Assembly (NCBI GenBank): GCA_965644295.1
Contig: CBFFRP010000037.1
Coordinates: 1-61,895 of the forward strand
From: Paraphysomonas bandaiensis
Taxonomy: Eukaryota > Chrysophyceae
Direction of reading: 5' to 3'
Length of the DNA: 61,895 nt
Below the pieces are notes generated by a model. It was not told the DNA's origin. It searched no databases and saw nothing but the letters and a program-made list of their open reading frames with translations. The stretch's first letter is position 1. Each line of letters starts with the position of its first letter. The position numbers and the translations under genes were made by a program. Shown here piece after piece: positions 21,071-32,035 of the stretch.

Positions 21071-22258
21071 GGTATTTCATTGTAATATTCGTGTAATACT
21101 GACGCTCACTACTGTATTCTCTATCCAACGGATATACTTCAAAGCCATTAAAACACATATTTTGATTCCGAAGTAGCCAAAATAAACTCCAATCAGCTCA
21201 AAGTCTTCTTATTTCGTACAAGTTTCTTCTTTTAATGTTCACAATGAACAAGTAGTGCTGTCATTGTGTTTACTGTGAAAACGTTGACTCAATGCACTGA
21301 CAGCTGCTATGCAGGTTTAGAAGAGAGTGGTATTGAAGTATCATCATTGTTCCTTCTCCATTCCCGCGGTGTGGCCATAGGCCACAGTGTAGGCTCGCTG
21401 TCGTACCAACATATAACACCAAGATTTTGCAGTCACGTACACGCCCTCATCCCTCCACCATTTCGGCTGACCATATGGATTCTGTTAGAGCTACGTAACT
21501 GCCTCATCTGTGTTTGCCTTCAAATTTAACGCGGGACTTATGTATTATGTATGCATTATATGCATTATACATGACTTATGTAGCTCGAGTAGATTTAACA
21601 AGGCCATGTTCACCTTCCCATCCCCTGACAAAGATTGCGCGGAACTTCTTGTGAGCATGCATGACTCAGTGTAGGCCTAGCGTGGTATAGGCTGAGCCCC
21701 CTCCTTCCCTAAAATGCACGGGGTTTCTTAATTCTTTTAAGCGTGCATGGACTACGCACTATGCAAGTAGTGCAGATCTAGCTGGAGCTTGCTCGCCACC
21801 ACACACAAAACAGACACCAGGATTTTAATTAATATTTAGGCATTGCTTAGAATAATCATCACTACCACTATATTAGGGCGCGCCCTCAGTAGGGGTAGTT
21901 CCATTTCAAAAATATATTCTGCACAAGCATAAGTATGCACAATGGATATTATATGTTAGAATATAACGATAATTATAGAACCCAATACTTGCAACACAGT
22001 CGAGAATGTACACATCCAGTAAAATGCATAGGGTATTAACAAATTGATAACATCACTAATATTCTTATCTCGTTTTAGACTTTGACGTTGACTTTAACCT
22101 CGGTAGACTTCCATCTATAAGATAGTTACAAATCAGAAACAGCACAACACTAACAAGAAACAAAATACATATCCAAACACAAATTACATACGTGCTGAAA
22201 TATCACAAAATAATCCATGAAATATCAAACAAGCGAGCCATAGGGTGCAAGAAATATA
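21071..22258. other. Intergenic DNA, no gene seen
   Basis: One open frame of 87 codons (21266-21529) has no recognisable domain and is not supported as a gene. No repeat family was recognised. Confidence 0.45.
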
Positions 22259-22859
22259 TTATTTACCAAGATTAGATGTTTTGCCTCTCGTCTGGTGAAA
22301 AGTTGTGTCCGGTCCAACCCCAAATCCTCTGGCCTGTACGAGCGTGCTTGTGGCCATTGCACGGCTTAATTTCGCATCATCTACCCTTCGTGTATGAACA
22401 ATGCTTTGAGTAGAGCCCATTATCTTATAAACAAGCATCATGTGTATACATAAATAATTAAGAAATATTCGCTTACAGATTTTTCCTCCGCAACACAAGA
22501 CTCCAGTGTCTTGATAACTAACTCTCTTTTTTCTTTCGTTTCAGCAAGATGTTTGCATAAAGCGTCATATCTGTTCAACGTGGTTCCATTATCACAGAAC
22601 ACTTCATCAAGCATCATCAGCACCTGCGCCGAATACTTTGAATCTGACTTTCCACATGAGCTAACTCCTTGCTATCCGCCTCAACTTGCTCCGTACAGCT
22701 CTTTCGTTTAGCAAGAGATCTTTGCGCCGTTTTATCGAGCTCCGTAATTTGATTTTTGGCATGTGCGGCTGGGTCTCGAACTGTGGTCTCTGACTGCAGC
22801 TGCACAAGAGTCTTCCTCTTGGGGGCGCCCTTCTTTGTCTTCTTACTATCTTGGCTCAT
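22259..22859 (-). CDS. Small coiled-coil protein, function unknown, frame interrupted
   Basis: It starts at the ATG at 22859 (MSQDSKKTKKGAPKRK, a basic head), followed by a Lys/Glu/Gln-rich probable coiled coil. The frame stops at 22617, but coding-like sequence continues at once in another frame (SAQVLMMLDEVFCDNGTTL...). That frame runs to a gtaagc donor after 22477 and, past a 53-nt intron (22424-22476), to a last exon 22423-22259 ending at TAA. A one-base indel near 22620-22640 or an unrecognised feature is needed to join the parts. The product would be about 180 aa. I do not recognise the family. It is divergent from the GAF gene, with a 313-bp shared upstream region. Confidence 0.45.
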
Positions 22860-23172
22860 AGTATCGTGTTACACACCTCTACAATATGATAATCTGTGTC
22901 TTCTACTACACAGTGATATCTTGGAGGTGGTGTGTGTGTTAAGGGAGCTAGTTAGTCATATGGCTCACCTGTACGTGCTAAAAAGAAACGTCTACTGACA
23001 AAAATACGCACTACATAAACACACACATACAGGTAGAGTACAGTACTGTATTACGGATATACAGCAGTATGTATGCAGGTGGGTGACGGATGTAGTGTAC
23101 GGTGCGAACCGGATGTCTCATCAGCAGTGATATCTTCTTCAGTTTTCTGTGTTGTATTTCACGACTACACAC
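22860..23172. promoter_or_regulatory. Shared upstream region of divergent coiled-coil and GAF genes
   Basis: 313 bp between two divergent start codons; a bidirectional promoter is inferred from geometry only. No specific element is identified. Confidence 0.35.
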
Positions 23173-25397
23173 ATGAAACAAGACAGACAGACAGACGAGG
23201 GCTCAGCGGTGAAGCAGGAGACACGCTGTACACAGTTGGTGGTGTCGCATAGCCCTAACGATCGTATGCGCAAACTTGCAAGTACATCTTCTCCTCATAA
23301 GGTGAAAGAGCGGAGTGATGCCTCGCTCCCTTCCTCCTCACTGTCATCAGGAGCAGCGTACAGGGCGAGGAGGCAGACAGCGGCTGTTACTAACAGATCC
23401 GCTCTACTCCGGCGATCCAAGTCAGACACACAGAAGGTATGCACTCCTGTGAGTGTGGAGTGTTGTGACAGTGGTGATGTAGCAGAGGAGAGAGACATAC
23501 CCTCTTCGAGTGAGCTGTAAGGAGGGTCAGGGCCGGCCTCTTGCTGACGATACCTCACAAGTGGAACTGGGCAAGCGCTACGGGAACATGGTAACTACTG
23601 CACGAATTTACATGGACGCCTTGAATCATTGTACTATATTTCAACCATGCTGATACTCCCACAGGCAATGAGTGCGGTACTTCTTCAGAAAATGGTGGAT
23701 GAAATCGAACAGCGCTATATGCGAAATATCACACGTACAGTTGGGGCTGCTTGTACTCATCTTCTGTACGTATGTGACGGTGACGTTGTCTGGAACACCG
23801 GAGGGACATGGTGTAGAACTGGAGTTGATGTGGGGCTAGTCGGATTTTGCGCGAGGACTGGAGACACTGTGAATGTTGGCGATGTTAATTGTGATGACAG
23901 ATTTGATCCGTAAGTATGCATACTTTTATCATGCGTTTGCCTGTATTGATGATGTGAAAATTTTTGTTATGTTCATGTTTCACCCGACCTCATTGTGAAC
24001 TCATATTATAGCTATCGGGAAGTGGGCAATCTGCTCTAGCTTGTTCTCAAATCATATGCCTGAAACTTGACTTGAATCTGACGCTATATTGCAGGCGCAC
24101 TGATTGTGTGGAGGGTATGGATACAAGGAGTATACTCTGTTTTCCACTGCGCGCTAACAAGGGGACAGGGCCGCTAATAGGTGTTATTCGGTTGGTCAAT
24201 AAGCAGGGCCGCGACCCTGAATTCGACACTGGTGATGAGGCACTCATACAAGCGCTCATCAGCAATTCAACGGCCAAGTATGAAGCTGTGCGTAGTGCAC
24301 TGAGTAAAATCAATTATAAGATATGTGCGGTTGCGAAACCCATATTACCCACAGATGCAGCACCCAAGCGGGTTCGTGACATTCATGACGAACCGGTTTC
24401 CCCAGTTTCTAATAGCGCAAATTCCGTCACTCTTGCCCCAATATATCCACCATCACCAAACTCAGCTACTGGGCGGTCATCATTTGATTTTCCTGACTGC
24501 GACAGCGGACGCGGTTCTCCCAGCTTCCCCACTCCTGGACGCCTCCAGAGCAACAGCTATGGCAAACGCCCGTCGGTGCAAACCACAACTCAGTCACCTT
24601 TGTCCCAATCGCACTCCTCATCTCCTGTAGTAGGGTCTCCTCTCCCGGATTATTCTTTCGCTGGGTCTCCTAAGGCGAATTCACCTTTATCGGGAATAGT
24701 CGAGTCGATTACATCCCCAGGGCAACCGAACTCCATCGCCGCTCAACGTCTGAAAAATGCGCAAATCCATGCCACACTGAAGACCCAACTAGACTCAGAT
24801 TTGGTCGCTGAAACCGACGTGGGCATTGTGGGAGAAAGGTTAGAAGCTGAGGGTGTCTGTAAAGGGAGCTCTCCAGAAGAACTTCCGAAAATTTTCGACG
24901 CTGGTAATGAGGGCAGTGACTCGCCTAGGAATCTGACGGACGTGGATTTGTTACCTCGTTCTCCATCATGCCGTCCCAGTATTGCCCGGGCATTTTCCTT
25001 CGAGGCTAAAACGAAAACAACTTTCGAGAGTGGTAATAACCAATCGTCGAGCAGTAAACGAGAAAAGATGCGATCCTATGAGCAGCTTCTCAACTACAAC
25101 CGCAAACAGAGGCAGCGGCGTTGTGCAATGGCTCAGACTGAACTGAATAACTCAAACATGGTCCTCCGCTCTGTGAGTGCAGACTTTTATGATGCAGATG
25201 ATACCTTAGAGGACTGCGAGGCAACTCTGCCTTCTAGACGGGTAACAATCAGTGAAAGCTTGAGACTCAAAGGAAGTCAGGACGAGGAGGACAAAGCCAA
25301 GCGTGGGATAATCATTCGACGGGCAACTTATAATGGCTCCTCAGAAAATGCCGACCGTGACGCACACGGTGATTGCATTGATTTCACTGACTTGTGA
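23173..25397 (+). CDS. GAF-domain protein with NKFDE motif and long disordered tail, four exons
   Basis: Join 23173-23436, 23483-23590, 23665-23909, 24095-25397 (639 aa); introns are 46, 74 and 185 nt and phases agree. The N-terminal 120 residues are Ser/Arg-rich. The GAF domain spans about 130-270: GLVGFCARTGDTVNVGDVN, DDRFD, then SILCFPL and GPLIGVIRLVNK. N241-K242, F249 and D253-E254 form the complete NKFDE signature seen in cyclic-nucleotide-binding GAF domains of phosphodiesterases. No catalytic phosphodiesterase or cyclase domain follows; the remaining roughly 370 residues are Ser/Pro-rich with many SP sites and probably disordered. A ligand-sensing or adaptor role is inferred. Exon 2 is the least secure (an alternative acceptor lies three bases downstream). 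Confidence 0.82.
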
Positions 25398-26243
25398 TAT
25401 CTCCTCTTTTTACCACTTGCGATTTTAGTTCGTTTCGTGATGACATGATGAACTTGAATATTCCCGAAGGTGGAACGGCAAGTCTGTGCAATACATCGTA
25501 GATGTCCACATTATTTATGTTACTTTTTATTATTGTGGCGCAACATCAGTTAGCTACTCTTTACTCATCAGGTTGGTGTATGTTATTATTCATCAGGTTG
25601 GTGGACGTCATTATTTTGTGATAGTAATATACAATGTTTACTATATAGAGCAGAGGTAAAGTGTAGATTACATGCATCGTAATGTTTGTTGTCTGTCACA
25701 TGTTCTTGCTGATATCCTGGCTTTGTGTGAGCAGGAAGTAAACTATAAAACATAAATATAAATTTGTTCACATGATATTTCTGATTTTATTTATGGAATT
25801 TTTCTCACTGTAGCCTACACTGAGGTGCACGATGTTATTTTTCTCCACACAGAGCAACCGTCATCATCTACACACGCTAAGAGCTTATTGGTGAAAGACT
25901 ATAATATCCATAGGATTATCTCACAGAGTAATTCATTTAATTAATTAGCGATAGGAGCGACAAATTGGCACCAGAAGTCATTGCACGAGTGTTATTTGAG
26001 AAAGTAAATTATGATAATAACAACGAAGAGGCTGCAATAGAGATTTGTCCTGCAGGAAAGGGGCTCCACATTTTCCGTGATTGATCGCTACTTGCTTCTA
26101 ATCATATGCGATCATTTGAGTTTGGTTCCGATGTGTTAAAAGTCTAATTGTAAGACTATCCACTTATATACAGAGTATATACATGTATATTATGCCCTGC
26201 ATTATAAAAATAAGTGTTGTACAATTACAGAAGTAAGGTTAAC
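25398..26243. other. Intergenic DNA, no gene seen
   Basis: 3' flank of the GAF gene followed by AT-rich sequence. It has a short direct repeat (catcaggttggt, near 25567 and 25592) and no supported coding region. Confidence 0.5.
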
Positions 26244-26702
26244 ACCAGCTTGACTTCCACGACGTTTGCACATTGATTGACGAACCCTTCATAATGCACC
26301 CGATTGTTGAGCGTCATCTGGGCGACGGTGCTGCTATTATTCATAACGCTGCTTTCGAAAAGGCAGTCGTGAAGATTCAATGTGGCAACGAAGCCGTAAC
26401 TCGGACGGCAAAGGATCAAACTAAAATATATTTGTTCGATGAGGAAGAAGAAGATTATGACGGTGCGAGTCTAGCTCCGAATGACGACGCAGCGCAACGT
26501 TTGTTTGATGGTAGCAGGCAGCGGAAGCGAGCAAGACTTAACCAGCAAACTCGTTACGGATGAAACACTTGCATAGCACAACCAATAAGGTTGAGAGGTT
26601 GTTCAGTAGAGCTACGATTGTTATGACGGGTTTGCTCAAGAGCTTTACTCCTCAACATTTAGTGCTAATTATGTTTTTACGCATAAATCGTTGCCTCTAG
26701 AA
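26244..26702 (+). pseudogene. hAT transposase C-terminal pseudogene (second hAT family)
   Basis: A frame (LDFHDVCTLIDEPFIMHP..., acidic DEEEEDYDG) runs to a TGA at 26561. Continuing in another frame is STTNKVERLFSRATIVMT, followed by TPQHLVLIMFLRINRCL and a stop at 26702. This is the hAT dimerisation domain (SN.VERLFSRA...H..L..FLR.N). One frameshift separates the halves and no catalytic core remains. The sequence differs from the hAT remnant at 6.6 kb. Confidence 0.75.
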
Positions 26703-26749
26703 TGAAATGACAGTTGAGGTAGCTATATTCGCAGCTAGTGTATTTTAGT

Positions 26750-26871
26750 ACTAAATAATTGCAATTAATTGCAATAGTTGAAATTGAGACAGCAAGTAAT
26801 AATTGCAATTATAATTGACTACAACCTGCGTCAATTAATTGACAATTAATTGATACGCAGCTCTGATATGC
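26750..26871. mobile_element. Probable right terminus of the second hAT element
   Basis: Several CAATTAATTG-type palindromes (26758-26862) lead to a possible terminus GCAGCTCTG, followed by atatgcat. This resembles the palindrome-rich ends of the 6.2-kb hAT element. No matching left terminus was found, so the element is incomplete or its boundary is wrong. Confidence 0.4.
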
Positions 26872-26918
26872 ATACTTTGAGCGTGGCTTTCTTGACCTGC
26901 TTTTTGCTTGATCATTCT

Positions 26919-27117
26919 TACTGAAAGTCTTTTTATTTAGCAATAGGCGTTAAAAACTCGTTCCGATACAGCGGCTAGTTGAATGCTAGATCTACTAGTT
27001 AGACCTCTACCCATAACTAATCAGCACAAATTCTATTATCCTACTATTTAGCGCTACAGAAGCTGCTTGTGCGTCGCCGCAAGCACCAAGGTGCAACCAC
27101 TTCCGTTCTTATATCTC
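26919..27117 (-). mobile_element. LINE 3'-end fragment (about 200 bp), 5'-truncated
   Basis: tgaaagtctttttatttagc through caaccacttccgttctt is nearly identical to the reverse complement of 29983-30170. The match ends abruptly at 27117. Together with the plus-strand LINE end at 30170 it forms a 200-bp inverted pair, but the many solitary copies of this end favour two separate LINE insertions over terminal inverted repeats. Confidence 0.75.
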
Positions 27118-28454
27118 TCTCACATATATAAGCATTTCGTTTTCGGAGTGTTCACCTTTAGATATAGATATTGAATGTCTGATTATTAAGAAGCGCAAGC
27201 TTGAGCGTCACCGCGACCAACCTAACAACTCGCGCGACACTAAGCATAACATGACTCTCATCTATAGTTACTATTGCATGAACCGACAAGTGCTTAACTA
27301 TACAACACGATGTAGTTAGCTACATGGGCATACGACGAGTTGCGTGTTTAAGCCGGATCATACGCTCCTGCCTAATCTACTTGTCCTATAACACAAAACA
27401 CAAACAACTAGCGGTCGGTGTCTTCGGCATAATATGTCTTCTGTATATGCGGCAGATCTTTAGGGCCCTCTTCAAGGTGGTGTTCACAGCAGCAGGTAGT
27501 CTGGAGGGGAGAGTAGAGTAGCTCTAGCGCCGGGTCCTCCCACTGTCACGAAGCAGTCTCACTGGTGCAATTTTGCACATTGACGCTTAATACAGACATC
27601 TACCAAAATCTGTTACAAATACAAGCTGACTCCAATAATGTCTTCCATTATTGTGTGCACTCGTCCAGCACATGCATCCACCTTGCACTCTTCTCCCGAG
27701 TGACTTATACACTACTAGTAAGAAACCGTGCACCTTCCCCGCTCGGATGAAAACCTACTGAGCAAGAATAACATAAAAGCACCACAAATGTACCTGACAC
27801 TGCTTGTGGAGAACTATTATACAATAATATCTCAATGACCTGGGTCAGGAGAAACCAAGACTAGGCAGTAGACGTGTGAGGAGACATGACAGGTCTGATC
27901 ACATCATTGCCATTGCCTTGCATCCATGAGGAAAGTTTGACGCATTACATCGGTCATTGGCCACACAGAGAGCGAAAGTTGTTGCACCTTGGTGCTTGCG
28001 GTGATTTTGTATTGCTATTAGTACGATATCAAAGTTAAGTGCTATATAGTTAGTTAAATAAGTTTCGACTCTTACACGCCTATTGCTTGCCAATAATCAG
28101 ACATATTCATTAGTACTTCACAAAATTCTTCCTTACACATGTTTCAAACTGCAGTGACGCATGATCCCCATAATGTCTTTCTTCTGAACCGCAATTTTTC
28201 CTCCACAGTCATATATATTTACAACAATCTCAATGTTGGCCACAGTCAAGTTCACTGCACCGCACTCATCAAATTGTGGAAGTAATTTCCAGTTTGACCT
28301 ATACCTTCCGCTACCATAATGGTAAGTTTTACTAGATGCTTAGTCTGTAGCCTATTGGATATTGAATGCAAAATGGGATTTTACATGTAAAAACTCTATA
28401 AAATGACGAGAACGACGGTAGCTCGATTACTTATTATATAATAATATATATCTT
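27118..28454. other. Intergenic DNA, no gene seen
   Basis: Several open frames below 66 codons without recognisable domains (for example 27324-27521). It includes a diverged LINE-type 3' end at 27983-28095. Confidence 0.45.
27983..28095 (+). repeat. Diverged LINE-type 3' end
   Basis: gttgcaccttggtgcttgcgg ... cacgcctattgcttg matches both ends of the LINE 3' region in plus orientation. The middle is diverged and partly deleted. Confidence 0.5.
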
Positions 28455-30170
28455 ATACTGTCTGCGCGACTCCCATCACACATACCGATACACACGGACT
28501 GTAAGGCCGTCTGCATACGCACACACGAAGCACTTTCCACCAGACGTCGGGCACTGGGGCATCGTGCCAAAGGTGTACTGCTCGAAAGCATTGCAGCAAA
28601 CAACGATTGTATACAAGGACAGTAGCATGGGTCCGATCATACCCCGAACGACGTACCTCTGATGAGTCTGAATGGACAGATGAAGACAAAGGAATTTACA
28701 TTGCCGACGCAGTAGCAGGAGAGGACTGGCTTGAGGTAGATAGACTACTCGGACGACAAAATTACACTGTGTCTGTAACACAGAAGTGGACCAAGCCATT
28801 GAGAGAATACTCACCGAGGGTTTATGGCACTGGCGTCTAACTGGGGAACGACGACCGTATCGCACTAGCCCCCTGCTCACGGATTTCCAATCCCTCCGTA
28901 ATCAACGGACGCTGGAGGCCTACACAGCTCTCCGAGACCAACGCTACGGTCACAATCCTGACCGGGCTCCTGGATACTGGAAAGACAGCGGAGCACTACT
29001 TCCGCGCAAACTGGCGCAAGCAGATGGTGGACTATCAAAGGACAAAGTGAGTTCCCACCTGCGCCAGCGAGTACTCAATGCAGCACTGACATGGGACAAA
29101 TCCTTCAGCATAGGAAGAAACCGGGCGAAAACCAAACACGGACTCGACATGGCTAAAGCCGCATGTTCTGACTGCGGATTTAGACTAGACTCACTCAAGC
29201 ATATGTGTCTAGACTGTACAAACGACAACATAACGCAGATAAGGGAGTCTGCATTTCACAGCTACAAAAACGCGCTTCAAGAAGAAATGAGAAATCCGGA
29301 ACTACCCCAATGGACCACCACTGTACTCCAGCGACTCTCCAGCAGGGCCTGGAACCCTTCCGTGCCACAGGTGGAGAGATTCTGGACGGGTACCATCACA
29401 ACTACACAGCTTGAAATGGTTTTTGGAGATCACATCCATGAGTCACTGACATCCCAAGGACTGCGCAGCATCGAATCAGCAATCATCAAATTACTTCTAC
29501 CGCTTTTCGCTGCAGCAAAGCTAATGCTCCAAGATCGAAGTAGAAGATACGTTACCCTACAGAAAGGTCCCCCAAGGCTACTACCGCGGCCGCGTCCAAA
29601 ACACAGACAGAAATGGAAACTCCCAAGGGTGCTAAGATTACTAGGAATCCACAGACGAACCGAGACTGGAACACCGCCCACCGCACATATGAACCCTACC
29701 AACCATACACAAAGGACCATAGCACCGGACCGTATGAAACCATCAGGACCTAGACAACGGCGACGACGTCTCCGGCAACTCCACCTATGCCCAACGCCCA
29801 GACGGTGCATGGCGACACCGCCACATTCCACCACACCATCAACCTCTCAGTACACACATCTAGTGCTCGGTACACTCAGGACCTTAATACAGAACCCTGT
29901 ACCCCAGAGCCTGGGGGAACCTTATCCCAAGGGGAGACCCCCGGACAACACACGAGCAGGGCGAACTCACACACAACATCAAGAACGGAAGTGGTTGCAC
30001 CTTGGTGCTTGCGGCAACGCACAAGTAGCTTCTGTAGCGCTAAATAGTAGGATAATAGAATTTGTGCTGATTAGTTATGGGTAGAGGTCTAACTAGTAGA
30101 ACTAGCATTCAACTAGCCACTGTATCGGAACGAGTTTTTAACGCCTATTGCTAAATAAAAAGACCTTCAA
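28455..30170 (+). mobile_element. 5'-truncated LINE (non-LTR retrotransposon)
   Basis: About 1.7 kb from possible RNase-H-like fragments through a post-RT zinc finger to the 3' end (gcctattgctaaataaaaag). No reverse transcriptase domain is present. The 5' limit is approximate and no convincing target duplication was found. Its last 140 bp are also the beginning of the tandem array that follows. Confidence 0.7.
28607..30084 (+). pseudogene. LINE ORF C-terminal part with zinc finger, frameshifted
   Basis: Successive frames 28607-28840 and 28786-30084 overlap and read like one disrupted protein. The longer frame carries C-S-D-C-X8-H-X4-C (CSDCGFRLDSLKHMCLDC), the CCHC-type finger found downstream of RT in LINE polyproteins, then a Pro/Arg-rich tail. 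The upstream pieces could be RNase-H-like (IVYKDSS, ADAVAGEDW), but this is weak. Confidence 0.65.
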
Positions 30171-30396
30171 TATAACTAGCTATATCTTCAACTAAACAAC
30201 TAGTTAGAGTGTTGTATAGTACTTCTAAAGTTGTACTAATAGTATCTAGTTAGTTTAGGTACTATATGTATCTCTGCATGCAACCGTACTCATGTAATAA
30301 TCAGACTTTCATATAATATATGTATCATAAGAAGTTGTAAATCAAAATAAATAGCGAGAAAAATTGAAGCTAATTGAACTGACTAATAGTTACTTT

Positions 30397-31492
30397 TTAT
30401 TCCAAGTAGTCGTCATTATCACCTTGCCACACATCAACCTCATCGTCTCCCTTTACAACTAAATCATCAACTTCTACATCAGTATCATCCTCTTCATACT
30501 CAGCTAAGTGTATAACATGAGAATACACACCCTTCTCACGATATCTAAATTCTTGTTCTAACTCACGACATCTAATTCGGGCATGGACCAACTTGTCCAT
30601 TACTCTCCCACATTTGACGTTCAGATATTCTACACTCAATGCGCTTATTACATTCCAAACGACGCTTAAGGTAAATGCGACGCTTATTTGTGATACTTGC
30701 ACTTTCACGACGAAGGCACAGCGTACGTATTTTTCCAAACGGAAACCCATTTTGGTCATTAGCTGATAATGTGTAACCTCAAGGTTGTGGACATCCTTAA
30801 ACCACTTCTGTATATCCAGCAACTCTACTGCTCTACCTTCCTCACTTCTGATACGCCAAACCTTATGTAACTTAGAAGATTAATAGCCTTGAAGGGATTC
30901 ATTACCTCTGCTCGTATAGGACCTGTCCAATCTGAGTTAATGTATTTCATGCGCCCCGGATATATTGATTCATAGCTGCTATGAGGAAGTGTAGTACCCA
31001 TGTTATCAACCCATTCTTTCCATAGGCTGTATAGCGTACTAACGCCAATACCTAAATAGTCGCTAGCGCGATTCATGACGTCAGTAATACTTCTCAATTG
31101 ATGGCCGTTATAGAAGTCATGACGCATGCACCAAATTAACCTCAAATACATGCTTTAATCATCCATATACAGAGAAGTACCACTGCAGCGACTACAGGGA
31201 CATATAAATTCCAATGGGCCCGCCTTTGGCTCAGATGGAGTGAAGTTAGGGGCAGCATAGCGATGGGGTCTGCTAGGGGTCTTAACGGCAATCTCGGAGG
31301 CAATTTCAGGGTTTAAATCACATAAACGAATGCTTCGACACCCCTCCTGGAATATTTTGGCCTTATTCTTTGATCCTGGGGGTCTACTATGCTTAATTCG
31401 AGGTGTAGTGGTCTCATTTACCACTATGTCTCCATCAGCCTCAGAGTGATCTTGAAGGGACTTCTTTCACATAATAATTTTTTCCTCGACAT
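30397..31492 (-). pseudogene. Broken AT-hook/zinc/HTH protein gene, array copy 1
   Basis: Three adjacent frames (31424-31155, 31151-30825, 30822-30397) read as one disrupted protein. Part A has an AT-hook-like SRPPGSKNKAK and a Cys cluster CPCSRC. An in-frame TAA and one codon separate it from part B, which has a helix-turn-helix (ASDYLGIGVSTLYSLWKEW). Part C follows in another frame (LDIQKWFKDVHNLEV...) and ends in a very acidic tail. Copy 1 also has a one-base deletion near the upstream ATG (31492) relative to copy 2. The composition suggests a DNA-binding protein, possibly a transposase N-terminus; no catalytic domain is seen. Confidence 0.55.
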
Positions 31493-32035
31493 CTAGGAGC
31501 CCCTGAGAGTAGCGGAGGGTATGGTCAGGTAGCCGAGAGCGTGCTCTACGATGTTATGCTATTTGGGGTCGTATGGCTTCAAGCTGAATATACAGTGTAT
31601 TCTGCAGGTGGGAAGATCGTCCTCGAGTTCCCTCCTCCAAAAAAAAACAACATTTTTGATTTTTGAGTGCCCATATCTCACGACACAGACATCGTCACCA
31701 TAAAGTCATAACGAAATGTTCAGCATTAAATGGACTATTTCGTGTTAAAATCACAGTATTTCGATTACTGAAACGAAAAAGTTATGGAATTAAATATAAA
31801 AGACACTTTTTCATGATTTTTTTCATGATTTTTGGCCTTTCTCTTCAGCGAATTGTCATCACTCGTAATACCAGGGTAAAACCCTGTTTGTTTATGTGTC
31901 TATGTTTATTCTTTTCTCTTTTAGCCACTCGTAGGCTAATAATTAATATTATTTTGGTTTTATCCACAGCCGAAGCTAGCATCATATGTCGTCAAAAACC
32001 GAGGCATTCGTGCTTTGAAAAGTTTTCCCTCGAAA

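Noticed and set aside
21266-21529. 87-codon open frame
   Set aside because: No ordered composition, domain or splice partners, and no second-copy support.
26919-30170. A 3.25-kb DNA transposon with 200-bp terminal inverted repeats
   Set aside because: The inverted ends look like TIRs, but the same end occurs alone at 7320, 17933, 18975 and 20655. One such copy has a 21-bp target duplication and 5' truncation. Two opposed LINE 3' ends explain the pair better.
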